From contig NZ_JASHJI010000003.1 in NCBI RefSeq assembly GCF_030733265.1, positions 248,001 through 312,000 on the forward strand: 64,000 nucleotides of DNA. The letters run 5' to 3'. The translations under genes and the position numbers were made by a program. This DNA comes from Roseibium sp. MMSF_3412 (GTDB taxonomy: Bacteria > Pseudomonadota > Alphaproteobacteria > Rhizobiales > Stappiaceae). The stretch's first letter is position 1. Each line of letters starts with the position of its first letter. Positions 8,437 to 16,344 of the stretch are shown here, piece by piece. The notes beneath the pieces were generated by a model that was given only the letters and a program-made list of their open reading frames with translations, had not been told where the DNA came from and did not search any database.

Positions 8437-10002
8437 ATGAGCAAGTCAGGACGTGAGATCGAGCTCAAGCTCGAACTGGATCAATCTGCCCAGGACACCT
8501 TGAAGCGCATGGGCGCGGTTGACGGTTTCACGGCAGGCCGCGCAGTCACCAAGACGTTGCAGTCCATCTATTTCGACACCCCCGATCAGGCGCTGCGCAA
8601 GGCGAAGATTTCGCTCCGGGTCAGGAAATCCGGGCGCAGCTGGGTGCAGACCGCCAAGATCGGAACCGGTGTCGTTGCGGGTCTGTCCTCACCCATCGAA
8701 GCGGAACATCCGGTCAAGGGCCGTGCGCTCGATTTTTCCGTGATCGAGGATCCGGAGGTTGTCAAGGTCCTGACCAGGGCCATCGGCAATGCGCCCTTAA
8801 GCGAGTGCTTCGAAACCGTCATGAAACGCACGACGCGCGAACTGACCCGCCAGCAGGATGGCGCCCGGATCGAGCTTGCATTCGACACGGGCAATATCCT
8901 TGCAGGCGAAGGCAGCCAGCCGCTCATCGAGCTTGAAATGGAGCTGCTGGAGGGGCCGGGCCAGGCGATTTTCGATGCCGCGAGAGGGTTGTTGAAAGAC
9001 GCCCCTTTCCGGTTCTCCCCCTACAGCAAGGCGGAGCGGGGCTACCGGTTTGCGGAAGGCCGGCAACCCGACACTGCTACACCTTTTTTCGCACAGAAGA
9101 TCAGCTTTACTCCCGGCACCAGCGTCGAACTGGCTTTTCGCGATGTCTTGCGGTCCTGCCTCAAGCAGGTTTCGGAAAACCGGCTTGTCGTCATCGGCTC
9201 CACGGATCCGGAAGGCCCGCATCAGCTGCGTGTCGGTCTGAGGCGGCTTCGCAGCGCCTTCCGGCTGTTCAAACCCGTTCTGAACCCGGCAACCGTCGCG
9301 CCTCTTGACAAGATGGCAAGAACGATTGCGGGCGAAGCCGGATCGATGCGTGATCTCGATGTCCTGATCGACGAGATCGTGGCGCCGCTGTCGGACAAAA
9401 CACCTGAAAACCTCTCTCTCGATGTGCTTCTGGCAAAACTGAACGCCTCTCGCGGCGAGGGCACGCGCGATGCCGTTGTCGAGCATCTGAAATCCGCCGA
9501 AGTCAACGCTTTCCTCCTGGGTCTTGCTGCCTACACGGAAGGCCGCGGCTGGCTCGATCCGGAAAATTTCGATCAGACGGCGCTGCTGGCGCAGCCGATC
9601 GAGACCTATTCCTCAAGGGCCCTTGCCAAGCAGTGGAAGAAGGTGCTGCGGTACGGCAAACGTCTGGAAGAGCTCACGATCCCCGAGCGTCACGAGATGC
9701 GCAAGGCGATGAAGAAGATGCGTTACGGCATCGAGTTCTACACTTCTCTCTACCCGGCGGACACGGTGAAGCCCTTCCTGAAGCGGATGAAGAAGCTTCA
9801 GGATATTTTCGGCTATCTCAACGATGTCGCCATGGCCGAAACCCTGCCGGAGAAGATCACAGCCGGTGGCAAGGATGCGGTTGAGATTGGCCAGGCGATC
9901 GGCTTCGTGATCGGCTGGCACGAGTCTCAATGCCAGACCATGTGGCAGCACGCAAAAGGCTACTGGGAAGCCACCCGGGAAACACCCCGCTTCTGGCTGT
10001 AA
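8437..10002 (+). CDS. CYTH-CHAD domain protein (probable inorganic triphosphatase)
   Basis: The 521-residue product starts with a CYTH domain bearing the EIELKLEL (ExExK) signature at residues 7-14 and further conserved Lys/Arg/Glu patches to about 200. It is followed by a helical, histidine-bearing CHAD domain (about 230-500, with GPHQLRVGLRRLRSAF). CYTH enzymes hydrolyse triphosphates using Mg2+; CHAD domains bind polyphosphate. The same two-domain order occurs in E. coli YgiF, an inorganic triphosphatase, so a role in triphosphate or polyphosphate metabolism is likely. It is convergent with the lysR gene. Confidence 0.9.
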   Translation: MSKSGREIELKLELDQSAQDTLKRMGAVDGFTAGRAVTKTLQSIYFDTPDQALRKAKISLRVRKSGRSWVQTAKIGTGVVAGLSSPIEAEHPVKGRALDFSVIEDPEVVKVLTRAIGNAPLSECFETVMKRTTRELTRQQDGARIELAFDTGNILAGEGSQPLIELEMELLEGPGQAIFDAARGLLKDAPFRFSPYSKAERGYRFAEGRQPDTATPFFAQKISFTPGTSVELAFRDVLRSCLKQVSENRLVVIGSTDPEGPHQLRVGLRRLRSAFRLFKPVLNPATVAPLDKMARTIAGEAGSMRDLDVLIDEIVAPLSDKTPENLSLDVLLAKLNASRGEGTRDAVVEHLKSAEVNAFLLGLAAYTEGRGWLDPENFDQTALLAQPIETYSSRALAKQWKKVLRYGKRLEELTIPERHEMRKAMKKMRYGIEFYTSLYPADTVKPFLKRMKKLQDIFGYLNDVAMAETLPEKITAGGKDAVEIGQAIGFVIGWHESQCQTMWQHAKGYWEATRETPRFWL

Positions 10003-10059
10003 CCGGAAGGCACCCCATGGGAAACGTCTTCGGTTTCGGGCAATCGGTCTTCGGCGCTG

Positions 10060-10965
10060 TCAGGGATTTGCGATCGAAACCAGCGTCTCGCGCAGCCATT
10101 TGTGCTTCGGATCCCGTGTCATGCGCGGATGCCAGCTTGCGACGATTTCCAGATGGGGCAGTTCCAGCGGAGTCCTGACCCGGGCAAACCCGTGGTCGAA
10201 GGCCCCGGCGATCCGGACGGGAACAAAGGCAAGCAGACATCTCGATTTCATGAGGTCCAGCAGCATCGCAAAGCCCGGGACGGCAAGCACCACGTTTCTC
10301 TTTCGACCCACCGATGCCAGAGCATCGTCAATCGGCCCGTGAAAGCTGCCGCCGGTCGGGTCGACAAAGCCGTGTTCGAGTTCACAGAACCGGTCAAGCG
10401 TAATGTCTTCGCCGTCCGCGAAGTCCTCATAGCTGGAAAGGCAGACAAAGTCGTCCCTGTATAGGAAACGCGCCGGCAGGTCGGGCACCGCCAATTCGCG
10501 GTCGCTGAGAGCCAGATCGATCTCTCCGCTTTCCAGCTGCCGCGCCAGCCCTTCAGCCGGCCTGGGAAGGATGGAAACGCGCGCCTTGGGCGCTGCCTGG
10601 AGCAGCTTTTCGGCAAACGTATCCAGGATGGTGTGCAGGAGATAGTCGCTGCCGCAAACCCTGACCGTGAATGCAGAGCCGGCGGGATCAAAGTCGTCCG
10701 GCGCGAGAAGCAGGCCGATTTCATCCAGCAGGCTCGCGACCCGCGGGGCGATGGCATCGGCCCTGGGTGTCGGCACAATACCGTGAGAGGTTCTCACGAA
10801 AAGGTCGTCATCAAGGGAATCCCGCAGCCGCTTGAGCATTCCTGAAACGGTCGGTTGGGTCAGGGAAAGCCTGGAGGCGGCGCGCGTAACGCTGCGCTCC
10901 TTGTAAAGCGCATCAAAGGTGATCAGCAGATTGAGATCGATATGCCTGATATTGAGGTTTCGCAT
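10060..10965 (-). CDS. LysR-family transcriptional regulator
   Basis: The 301-residue product has an N-terminal winged HTH typical of LysR proteins (residues about 7-65; SVTRAASRLSLTQPTVSGMLKRLR), with the NodD-like opening HIDLNLLITFDALY. A periplasmic-binding-like effector domain occupies the rest. It is divergent from the DUF1127/MFS genes across an 84-bp AT-rich spacer, so those genes are its likely targets, possibly with autoregulation. The effector is unknown. Confidence 0.92.
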   Translation of the reverse strand: MRNLNIRHIDLNLLITFDALYKERSVTRAASRLSLTQPTVSGMLKRLRDSLDDDLFVRTSHGIVPTPRADAIAPRVASLLDEIGLLLAPDDFDPAGSAFTVRVCGSDYLLHTILDTFAEKLLQAAPKARVSILPRPAEGLARQLESGEIDLALSDRELAVPDLPARFLYRDDFVCLSSYEDFADGEDITLDRFCELEHGFVDPTGGSFHGPIDDALASVGRKRNVVLAVPGFAMLLDLMKSRCLLAFVPVRIAGAFDHGFARVRTPLELPHLEIVASWHPRMTRDPKHKWLRETLVSIANP

Positions 10966-11049
10966 ATCACTTATTCAATAATACTTTTTGATCAATAACA
11001 ATCGGGCGGCAATTATCTCTGTGCCCCGCAAAACCGGTGGCGGAGAGAA
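10966..11049. promoter_or_regulatory. divergent lysR/DUF1127 promoter region with palindromic AT-rich motifs
   Basis: The 84-bp spacer contains TTATTCAATAA (10971-10981), a self-complementary 11-mer with one central base, and downstream TTGATCAATAA. These overlapping dyads are placed where a LysR regulator normally binds between its own gene and its target. Binding is inferred, not shown. Confidence 0.45.
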
Positions 11050-11277
11050 ATGGTGAAACATTCGGAATTCCATCCGTTGTCGCGCACACACGAGGTCAGG
11101 ACACGACTGTCCACCTGGTTGCAGCAATACCGGGGATGGCGAAAAGCACGGCGCGATCGTCTGGAACTGAATTCACTCGGCAATGCCGCGCTCAAGGATC
11201 TGGGGATCGATCGCAGTGAGATTCCATCCATCGTCCACGCACGCGGAAACGAGCGTCGGCGCAAGCGTGAAAACTGA
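11050..11277 (+). CDS. DUF1127 small basic protein
   Basis: A 75-residue, arginine-rich protein whose C-terminal half carries the DUF1127 (YjiS-like) pattern LNSLGNAALKDLGIDRSEI. Small DUF1127 proteins in Rhizobiales have been linked to RNA interactions and to phosphate and carbon storage control, but no function can be read here. The ATG at 11050 follows a GGAGAGA ribosome binding site. It lies 62 bp ahead of the MFS gene and is probably cotranscribed with it. Confidence 0.8.
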   Translation: MVKHSEFHPLSRTHEVRTRLSTWLQQYRGWRKARRDRLELNSLGNAALKDLGIDRSEIPSIVHARGNERRRKREN

Positions 11278-11339
11278 GGCAAAACGGCAACCGCCCGATT
11301 CCAAGCCCTTTCCCGCCCCTGACACTCTGGAGAAGTGAT

Positions 11340-12581
11340 TTGACCGCACTGTCCCGACCCACTGCCCGGTTTCATGTCGATCCGCGTTTGGTCCTGTTTG
11401 CCGGAGCGCTGATCGCGCTCGTGGCTTTGGGCATGCGGCACTCTTTCGGCCTGTTTCTCGGTCCGGTCACCGGCGGCCTTTCCGCCGTCGACCGGGAAAC
11501 CTTCGGATTTGCCATCGCCTTGCAGAATCTGATGTGGGGCATCGCGCAACCGTTTGCCGGCATGATCGCGGATCGGTTCGGCAGCGCGCGGGTGATTTTT
11601 GCCGGTGGCCTGTTCTATGCCGGCGGACTTTTATGTGCGTCGGCCGCATCAACATCTCTCGGTCTAGTTCTCGGGCTTGGCGTGCTTGTCGGCATCGGAT
11701 TGAGCGCCACGAGTTATGCTGTCGTTCTGGGAGCGGTTGGCCGGCGATTTCCGCCCGAACGCCGAACCTCGGCGCTTGGCGTTGCCTCGCTTGGGGGATC
11801 CTTGGGCATTTTCCTCTCGGTTCCGGTCACGTTGAGCCTCATTGACTCGCTCACCTGGCCGCTGGCTCTCGTCAGTCTGGCGCTTGTAGCGGCAACCATC
11901 TGTGTTCTGGCACCGGTCCTGAACGGGCGCTCCGTTGAACCCGGTGCTGACCAGTCTCTGCGGTCCGCGCTTTCCGAAGCCCTTTCGCACCGTGGATTTT
12001 TGCTGCTTGTGCTCGGCTTTTTCGTGTGCGGGTTTCAGCTTGCCTTCATCGGCACGCACTTGCCTGCCTACCTTTTGGACCGGCATCTCCCGGGTTGGCT
12101 CGGCGGCGCCGCGCTCGCAACCATAGGCGCGACGAATATCGCCGGAACGTTTGTCTGCGGCCTTCTCGGGGACCGCATCAGCAAGAAAAAGATACTGGTT
12201 GTTCTCTATCTGGCACGCGCCGTGGCGGTCGCCGTGTTCGTCATGGTCCCGCCCTCCGATATCTCGGTTCTCCTGTTCGCGGCGGTAATGGGCTTCACCT
12301 GGCTCGGAACCGTTCCGCTGACGACCGGGATCGTCGCCCAGATCTTCGGGGCCCGGTACCTGGCGACCCTTGTCGGTATCGTCTTTCTGATGCACCAGAC
12401 CGGCAGCTTTCTCGGTGCCTGGCTCGGCGGACTCGTGTTCGAGCAAACCGGCAGCTACGACATCATGTGGTGGAGTGTCGTGGCATTCGGCCTCCTGGCA
12501 GCGCTAGTGCATCTTCCGATCAACGAGCGCCCCCTGGCGGCAAAGGATCGCGTTTTCGGGAACGTGTTGAGCAATGCCTGA
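11340..12581 (+). CDS. MFS transporter, monocarboxylate/oxalate-formate antiporter-like
   Basis: A 413-residue protein with about 12 hydrophobic segments and major-facilitator loop motifs (GMIADRFGSARVIFAGG between helices 2 and 3). The opening GMRHSFGLFLGPV resembles the monocarboxylate/oxalate-formate branch of the superfamily. It should move a small organic anion across the inner membrane; the substrate is unknown. The proposed start is TTG at 11340, supported by GGAGAAG upstream. It sits beside a divergent LysR gene, a common arrangement for an inducible transporter. Confidence 0.85.
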   Translation: MTALSRPTARFHVDPRLVLFAGALIALVALGMRHSFGLFLGPVTGGLSAVDRETFGFAIALQNLMWGIAQPFAGMIADRFGSARVIFAGGLFYAGGLLCASAASTSLGLVLGLGVLVGIGLSATSYAVVLGAVGRRFPPERRTSALGVASLGGSLGIFLSVPVTLSLIDSLTWPLALVSLALVAATICVLAPVLNGRSVEPGADQSLRSALSEALSHRGFLLLVLGFFVCGFQLAFIGTHLPAYLLDRHLPGWLGGAALATIGATNIAGTFVCGLLGDRISKKKILVVLYLARAVAVAVFVMVPPSDISVLLFAAVMGFTWLGTVPLTTGIVAQIFGARYLATLVGIVFLMHQTGSFLGAWLGGLVFEQTGSYDIMWWSVVAFGLLAALVHLPINERPLAAKDRVFGNVLSNA

Positions 12582-12776
12582 ACGGTCCTTCGTCCTTTGG
12601 AGTGTTTTGTGCCTGACCGCCTTGGCAGTCCTCCTTTGTCTCTGGCTCCTGTCGGTCGGCGCTTACCAGAGGTTCTTTCTGGACATGGCAATCATCCGGT
12701 TCCTGTGTCTCCAGGAGCTTCCGGACCTGCTGGCACATCAACTTCCAACCTGAAAGGCATTGTTTTGGACAACGGC

Positions 12777-13118
12777 ATGAGTGAAGAAAAATCAGGAAAA
12801 GGTCCGGTCCTCCGGCTCTTTCAGGTCAGGATCAGGCAAGGTCACGCAGACACCCTTCTTGAGAAATTTGCGACCACATCGGTGGATGTGGTCAGGCATG
12901 AACCCGGCAATGCCGGATACTTCTTCGGCCGCGGTCTCGCTTCCGATGAGAGCTACCTGGTGTTTGCCTCGCTCTGGGACGATCTTGACGCCGTGAAACG
13001 GAGATTTGGAGAGACGTGGCAACAGTCCTTCCTGCCCGAGGGATACGAGGATCTCATCGAGGAGCATTCGATCCGCCATGTCGACTTGAGCACCGGGTGG
13101 GCTGTTGCATCTCGGTAA
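12777..13118 (+). CDS. antibiotic biosynthesis monooxygenase (ABM)-like small protein
   Basis: A 113-residue protein with the dimeric alpha/beta-barrel ABM pattern: VLRLFQVRIRQGHADTLLEKF, a central SYLVFASLWDDLDAVKRRFG strand-helix, and a C-terminal ESIR-like strand (EEHSIRHVDL). Members include cofactor-free monooxygenases and stress proteins; specific chemistry cannot be assigned. The ATG at 12777 is preceded by a weak GGA. The frame is open to 12597, but that extension is Pro/Ser-rich and unlike the family. Confidence 0.65.
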   Translation: MSEEKSGKGPVLRLFQVRIRQGHADTLLEKFATTSVDVVRHEPGNAGYFFGRGLASDESYLVFASLWDDLDAVKRRFGETWQQSFLPEGYEDLIEEHSIRHVDLSTGWAVASR

Positions 13119-13242
13119 ACACGGACTGTGCCCTGAGATGCTCGGCTCCGGTTGAAGTTCTGTCGGGCCCCGCAGCGTGTTCCCCAAGTCTCACACTCAT
13201 CTAAGCAATTCTCCCCGCTACGGAAGTTTGTTATGGTGAGCC

Positions 13243-14814
13243 ATGATTTATCGCTTTGCGGATTTCGAACTCGACACGACGCGCCAGGAACTTCGGTGCA
13301 AGGGTGAGCCCGTCAATATCGAACCCCTGGCTCTCGATCTGCTCAAACTGCTCATCGACAATCATGACCGCATGGTCTCCAAGGACGAAATCAATTCGGT
13401 TCTCTGGAACGACCGCGCCGTTTCCGATGCCGCACTGTCGACCTGCGTGAAATCGGCCAGATCCGCCGTGGAGGATTCCGGCGCGAAGCAGGAGAAAATA
13501 AAGACCGTGCACGGCCGCGGCCTGCGCTGGGTCGCCCCCTTCGAAAAACGGACCGAAGCGGCGGTCGCTGAAATGCCGGCCGGCCCGGCACCCGAAAACG
13601 ACGACCGCCCCATGACCGATGCCGCCCAGCGGCCGTCCATTGCCATATTGAAATTCGATGCCATCGGTGACGACCCGGTCGCACGGACGCTGGGAGAGGC
13701 CATTCCGCACGAACTGATCGCGGCGGTTGCCCGGTTGCGCTGGATTTCAGTGATCGCACGCGGCTCCTCGTTTCGCTTCGCGTCGCGTGACAGCGATCTT
13801 CAGGACATCCGGACGCAGCTTGGCGTAAGGTATGTCCTGTCGGGAATCGTCGAAAAATTCATCGACCAGGTCATCATCAATGTCGTGCTAACCGAAACGC
13901 TCGACGGCCAGGTCATCTGGGCGGACCGCATCAAGACCTCGATTGAAGAGGTTCACGACGTTCGCGAAACCATCATTGCCGAAGTGATCTTCGCAATCGA
14001 GGTCCAGATCCCCTTGAGCGAAGCCTCGCGGGCACAGCTGCAATCGCCGGAAAATATCGACGTCTGGACCACCTATCACCTCGGGCTCCAGTCGCTCTAC
14101 CGCTTCGATGCCGCTGAAAACGAAGTCGCCATGGCCATGTTCAAGAAGGCGGTGGCGATGGAGCCGGGGTTTGCCCGCGCGCACGCCGCGCTGTCCTTCG
14201 CCCATTTCAAGACCGCCTTCATGAACTATTCGGACAACCGGGCCTTTGCCGTCAATGCGGCCAGAAGGGCGGCGGAACGCGCCATAGAAATCGATCCGAT
14301 GGACCCGTTTGCGAACTTCAACATGGGCAGATCGCTCTGGCTCACCGGCGATCTCGACGGCGCGAAAACCTGGCTGCACCGGTCAACCTCCCTCAGTCCG
14401 AATTTTGCGCAGGGCCTCTACGCACGGGCATGGACGGAAACCCTCACGGGTTCCAGTTCGCACGGTATGCGCCTGGCGGATGAAGCCCGGGGCCTGAGCC
14501 CGCTCGACCCGCTGCTTTATGCCATGCTCGGGACGCGGTCACTCAGCCTTTCGATCGAAGGCCATGACAAGGAGGCCGCACTCTGGGCGGAACGGGCCGC
14601 CCGCGCGCCCGGCGCGCACAGTCTCATTCGCGTCATCGCCATGTTCACCAACGAGCTTGCCGGCAACGAACAGGAAGCCGCGCACTGGGCGGAACGGGTC
14701 CATGCCGAACAGCAACCGATCACGCAGGAGCACTTTTTCCGTTCCTTTCCCTTCGCCGATCAGGCGGTCCGCAAACGCATCTCCGAGGCATTGAAGCGGC
14801 GCGGCGTCGAATAG
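13243..14814 (+). CDS. winged-helix regulator with TolB-like region and TPR repeats
   Basis: The 523-residue product has an OmpR/CadC-type DNA-binding domain at residues 1-100 (ending KIKTVHGRGLRWVAPF). A TolB/FlgO-like region follows at about 125-260 (PSIAILKFDAIGDDPVARTLG), then several TPR-like helical repeats to the end. No membrane helix is visible, so it is likely a cytosolic one-component regulator. Proteins of this layout are common in Rhizobiales and their signals are mostly unknown. It is followed by an inverted-repeat element, not by an obvious target gene. Confidence 0.82.
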   Translation: MIYRFADFELDTTRQELRCKGEPVNIEPLALDLLKLLIDNHDRMVSKDEINSVLWNDRAVSDAALSTCVKSARSAVEDSGAKQEKIKTVHGRGLRWVAPFEKRTEAAVAEMPAGPAPENDDRPMTDAAQRPSIAILKFDAIGDDPVARTLGEAIPHELIAAVARLRWISVIARGSSFRFASRDSDLQDIRTQLGVRYVLSGIVEKFIDQVIINVVLTETLDGQVIWADRIKTSIEEVHDVRETIIAEVIFAIEVQIPLSEASRAQLQSPENIDVWTTYHLGLQSLYRFDAAENEVAMAMFKKAVAMEPGFARAHAALSFAHFKTAFMNYSDNRAFAVNAARRAAERAIEIDPMDPFANFNMGRSLWLTGDLDGAKTWLHRSTSLSPNFAQGLYARAWTETLTGSSSHGMRLADEARGLSPLDPLLYAMLGTRSLSLSIEGHDKEAALWAERAARAPGAHSLIRVIAMFTNELAGNEQEAAHWAERVHAEQQPITQEHFFRSFPFADQAVRKRISEALKRRGVE

Positions 14815-14929
14815 CGAGCGCATGTATCCAAAAATCTCCATGTTTCTGGAACGCTTTTTCAAAAATCCTCATGGTTTCCTCAAACTTCGCTCAAGACTTG
14901 GTTGAAAAGCCGCGTCACTTTCCTCAGCG

Positions 14930-15196
14930 TAATACCACCCTCAACAAATAGGAGCCTATCTGACCGTGTCTGGAGACTTTTCAGCAAGAAGCAGGTCGCA
15001 GGGCGATATGGGTTATCGTCCCAGACCTTCGACGCCGCGGAACAGTCTCCAGACACGGCCTTCGGTGGCCTGTTCCGGCCCGCCGGACGGCGTTGCACTG
15101 CTTGAACGGCCAACCAGGCCGTCCTGCGCAACGCGACTGGCCGGCATACAGGAACAGTGCCATCAGATAGGGTCCTATTTGTTGAGGGTGGTATAA
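14930..15196. mobile_element. 261-bp inverted-repeat element E1 (MITE-like) with TAA flanks
   Basis: Terminal inverted repeats of 31 bp (14933-14963 and 15163-15193) match at 30 of 31 positions; they begin TACCACCCTCAACAAATAGG. Both ends are flanked by TAA (14930-14932 and 15194-15196), consistent with a 3-bp target duplication. A second inverted pair, CCGTGTCTGGAGAC (14964-14977) and its complement (15045-15058), lies inside. So do small hairpins, including CGGCCAACCAGGCCG near 15107-15121. No transposase is encoded. It fills the spacer between a regulator and the cysteine-synthase-like gene, 72 bp before the latter's start. Confidence 0.75.
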
Positions 15197-15264
15197 GCAG
15201 ATCGTCTGCGGTCTCGACGACCCGCGGCGCGTTGTTGCAACCCGTTTTATTGCAAGGAAAGAGT

Positions 15265-16344
15265 ATGACCGGCGGAACACTCAGAACCACATCAGGCGTT
15301 GGCCACACCTATGACAGCATTCTCGACACGATCGGCAACACGCCATCCGTCCGGATCAACAATCTTGCCCCGGAAGGCATAAACCTCTTCGTCAAGTTCG
15401 AGGCGGCGAACCCTGGCGGCTCCGTCAAGGATCGGCTGGCCGTGAATATCATCGAAGCCGCCGAACGTAGCGGCAAGCTGAAACCCGGTCAGACCGTTGT
15501 CGAGGCGACCAGCGGCAACACCGGGATCGGCCTCGCAATGGTATGTGCCCAGAAAGGCTACCCGCTTGTTGTTACCATGGCAGACAGTTTCTCCATCGAG
15601 CGCCGTCGCCTGATGCGCATTCTCGGTGCCAAGGTGGTCCTGACACCGCGCGCGGAAAAAGGTTTCGGCATGTACCGCAAGGCGGTTGAGCTGGCGGAGG
15701 CCCACGGGTGGCTGCTGGCGCGCCAGTTCGAAACGGAGGCGAATGCCGAGATCCACGCGGCAACGACCGCGCGGGAGATCATGGCGGATTTCGAAGGCCA
15801 GCGGCTGGATTATTTCGTCACCGGTTACGGCACGGGCGGAACGGTGACCGGTGTCGGTCGCGTCCTCAGGGTCGAACGCCCGGACACGAAGATCATCCTG
15901 TCAGAACCCGCGAATGCACAGTTGCTGGGAAGCGGGCACGTTCAGGAGCGGACAGACGACGGCTCGCCGGCCGCGAGCCACCCGGCCTTTGAACCGCATC
16001 CGATTCAGGGTTGGACGCCGGATTTCATTCCTGCCGTTTTGCAGGAATCGGTCGACAATCACTATTACGACGATCTGCGCCCCGTTCCAGGCATGGCCGG
16101 TGTGGAATGGGCCAAGAAGCTTGCCGCCCGGGAAGGCATCCTGACCGGAATTTCCGGTGGTGCATCCTTTGCCATAGCCATGGAAGTCGCGGAAAAGGCC
16201 GAACCCGGTTCGACGATCCTGTGCATGCTTCCCGACACTGGAGAACGCTATCTGTCCACGCCGCTGTTTGAGGATATTCCGGAGGATATGACGGATGAGG
16301 AAGTCACTATCTCCAGGTCCACGCCCGGCTATCACCTGGGCTGA
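15265..16344 (+). CDS. cysteine synthase/cystathionine beta-synthase-like PLP enzyme
   Basis: The 359-residue product is a fold-type II PLP enzyme. The PLP lysine lies in GGSVKDR (near residue 55), with the phosphate-binding loop GTGGT and the substrate loop ATSGNTGIG. It matches O-acetylserine sulfhydrylase/CBS-core enzymes, which perform beta-replacement on O-acetylserine, serine or phosphoserine. The ATG at 15265 follows AAGGAAAG; the frame runs back into element E1 but those residues come from its inverted repeat. Its 3' end overlaps the start of a PLP decarboxylase gene by 50 bases, so the two are coupled. It may serve a special pathway and not general cysteine synthesis. Confidence 0.85.
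   Translation: MTGGTLRTTSGVGHTYDSILDTIGNTPSVRINNLAPEGINLFVKFEAANPGGSVKDRLAVNIIEAAERSGKLKPGQTVVEATSGNTGIGLAMVCAQKGYPLVVTMADSFSIERRRLMRILGAKVVLTPRAEKGFGMYRKAVELAEAHGWLLARQFETEANAEIHAATTAREIMADFEGQRLDYFVTGYGTGGTVTGVGRVLRVERPDTKIILSEPANAQLLGSGHVQERTDDGSPAASHPAFEPHPIQGWTPDFIPAVLQESVDNHYYDDLRPVPGMAGVEWAKKLAAREGILTGISGGASFAIAMEVAEKAEPGSTILCMLPDTGERYLSTPLFEDIPEDMTDEEVTISRSTPGYHLG

Noticed and set aside
15157..15264. Upstream start for the cysteine-synthase-like gene
   Set aside because: The extra 36 residues come from the right terminal repeat of element E1; ATG at 15265 has a good ribosome binding site.
14880..15308. 142-codon minus-strand frame across element E1
   Set aside because: Its repeated peptides (such as STNR-LSD) come from the inverted repeats; no coding evidence.
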